Assembly (NCBI GenBank): GCA_017432005.1
Contig: JAFRKA010000005.1
Span: 1 to 33,273, forward strand
From: Erysipelotrichaceae bacterium
Lineage (GTDB): Bacteria > Bacillota_I > Bacilli_A > Erysipelotrichales > Erysipelotrichaceae
DNA length: 33,273 bases
Reading direction: 5' to 3'
Of this stretch, positions 32,751 to 33,273 are shown piece by piece. Numbering within the stretch: position 1 is the first letter of the stretch; the number at the start of each line of letters is the position of its first letter. Below the pieces are notes generated by a model. It ran no database searches and was not told the DNA's origin. It saw only the letters and a program-made list of their open reading frames with translations. The position numbers were made by a program, and so were the translations under genes.

Positions 32751-33113
32751 ATGAGTTCGATTGATGATTACAAAGTCGGTATGACCGTCTATGGCAAGAT
32801 CACAGGCATCAAGCCTTACGGAGCCTTCGTCAGATTCGATGACGGTGTGAGTGGTCTGATCCACATTTCTGAGATATCCAACGGCTTTGTGCGCAACATC
32901 GACAGTTTTGTCAGAGTCGATGAATATGTCATGACCAAGGTCATCGATATCGACAAGGAACATCGTCAGCTCAGACTGTCGTTTAAGGCTCTGACGCAGA
33001 ATACACGCCGCTATACCAAGAGGGTAAAATTCCTGGGTATGCCGGAGAATATCAAAGGTTTCGGCACGATCAGAGATAAAATGCCAGACTGGATAAAAGG
33101 CAATTATGATTGA
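32751..33113 (+). CDS. S1-domain RNA-binding protein (CvfD/YugI type)
   Basis: A 120-residue protein with one S1 RNA-binding domain at about 7-77 (VGMTVYGKITGIKPYGAFVRF, GLIHISEIS, RQLRLSFKAL) and a basic C-terminal tail (TRRYTKRVKFLGMPEN) ending GTIRDKMPDWIKGNYD. This is the layout of B. subtilis YugI (general stress protein 13) and streptococcal CvfD, which bind the small ribosomal subunit or act in post-transcriptional control. Its last codons overlap the start of another gene (33106) that is cut short by an insertion element. Confidence 0.9.
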   Translation: MSSIDDYKVGMTVYGKITGIKPYGAFVRFDDGVSGLIHISEISNGFVRNIDSFVRVDEYVMTKVIDIDKEHRQLRLSFKALTQNTRRYTKRVKFLGMPENIKGFGTIRDKMPDWIKGNYD

Positions 33114-33130
33114 AATCAAAGAATACCGTG
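33106..33130 (+). pseudogene. 5' remnant of a gene interrupted by the insertion element
   Basis: ATG at 33106 overlaps the end of the S1 gene and is preceded by AAAAGG at the right distance (33095-33100), so it looks like a true coupled start. It reads MIEIKEYR and is then joined to the IS left end, hitting TGA at 33133-33135. Eight codons are too few to identify the gene. Whether the rest survives beyond the element cannot be seen. Confidence 0.5.
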
Positions 33131-33273
33131 TGTGAAGTGAACCCCTAAAGTTGGACCGACGAAAGGAGGTTCACTTTTCATTTGTGAAGTACAGTAAGGA
33201 ATTCAAGCTTGAATGTGTAAAGAAGTATAAGAACGGAGAATATATAGAAGATCCGCCAGGTGTCGTACACAAG
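33131..33273 (+). mobile_element. IS3-family insertion sequence, left end (partial)
   Basis: The sequence TGTGAAGTGAACCCCTAAAG followed by TTGGACC (33131-33157) resembles the terminal inverted repeats of IS3-family elements. An AAAGGAGGT site and an OrfA-like reading frame follow. The boundary could be 33131 or 33133. The element continues past the end of the window, so family subgroup, right end and target duplication cannot be determined. Confidence 0.75.
33184..33273 (+). CDS. IS3-family transposase OrfA, N-terminal fragment
   Basis: Thirty codons from GTG 33184 to the window edge, beginning (V)KYSKEFKLECVKKYKNGEY. This matches the first helices of the helix-turn-helix in IS3/IS150 OrfA (typically KYS.EFK...V..Y..G). 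The ribosome binding site AAAGGAGGT (33162-33170) lies 13-14 bases before the GTG, longer than ideal, and no ATG is available in this frame. The Shine-Dalgarno partly lies in a hairpin made from the inverted repeat. Confidence 0.72.
   Translation, partial: MKYSKEFKLECVKKYKNGEYIEDPPGVVHK

Noticed and set aside
1..33273. CRISPR array, tRNA genes, phage or toxin-antitoxin modules
   Set aside because: No regularly spaced repeats, no cloverleaf sequences and no matching protein families were seen; apart from the IS end the window is chromosomal core and transport genes.

Overview
The window looks like the chromosome of a low-to-mid GC Bacillota. Evidence for this is SepF, a T-box upstream of ileS, an AsnA-type asparagine synthetase, strong AGGAGG ribosome binding sites, a streptococcal-like liv operon and PPi-dependent phosphofructokinases. 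Several traits (RimI-TsaD fusion, two PPi-PFKs, AsnA) make me think of Erysipelotrichia; that placement is inference from gene content only.

Layout. 1-507: 3' end of a 23S rRNA, 5S rRNA and its terminator. 515-2984: overlapping t6A genes tsaE, tsaB and a fused rimI-tsaD. 3042-9582: a tightly packed run rex, asnS, ABC-F ATPase, tldD, pmbA. 9586-16294: oligopeptide ABC transporter oppABCDF with a strong promoter, and an attenuating terminator after oppA. 16283-17129: two small membrane proteins (a DUF3899-like one converging on oppF, and a VanZ-like one). 17219-20170: two PPi-dependent phosphofructokinases of different subfamilies, each with its own promoter and terminator. 20208-21212 (minus): asnA. 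21213-21603: a rich divergent regulatory region with a previously uncalled branched-chain-amino-acid leader peptide followed by an attenuator. 21604-26924: livJHMGF plus a CBS-ACT protein. 26965-28200: a Cof-type HAD phosphatase and sepF. 28211-31133: T-box and ileS. 31189-33113: RlmI-like methyltransferase, NifU-like scaffold (minus) and an S1-domain protein. 33131-end: left end of an IS3-family element that appears to have cut off a gene after about eight codons.

How it fits together. Nitrogen and amino acid handling dominates: peptide import, branched-chain amino acid import, asparagine synthesis and charging, and isoleucine charging. Isoleucine appears to be sensed twice by RNA: by a T-box with an AUC specifier in front of ileS, and by a translated 38-codon leader rich in Ile/Leu/Val, with three consecutive Ile codons, in front of liv. 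The leader, its rho-independent terminator and a competing antiterminator are arranged as in classical ribosome-mediated attenuation; this is the most interesting signal in the window. A second recurring pattern is a TATAAT-like -10 box only 6-9 bases from the start codon with no Shine-Dalgarno sequence (rex, asnA, HAD gene, RlmI-like gene, S1 gene), which predicts leaderless mRNAs alongside ordinary SD-led genes. All calls come from reading the sequence; no database search was run.
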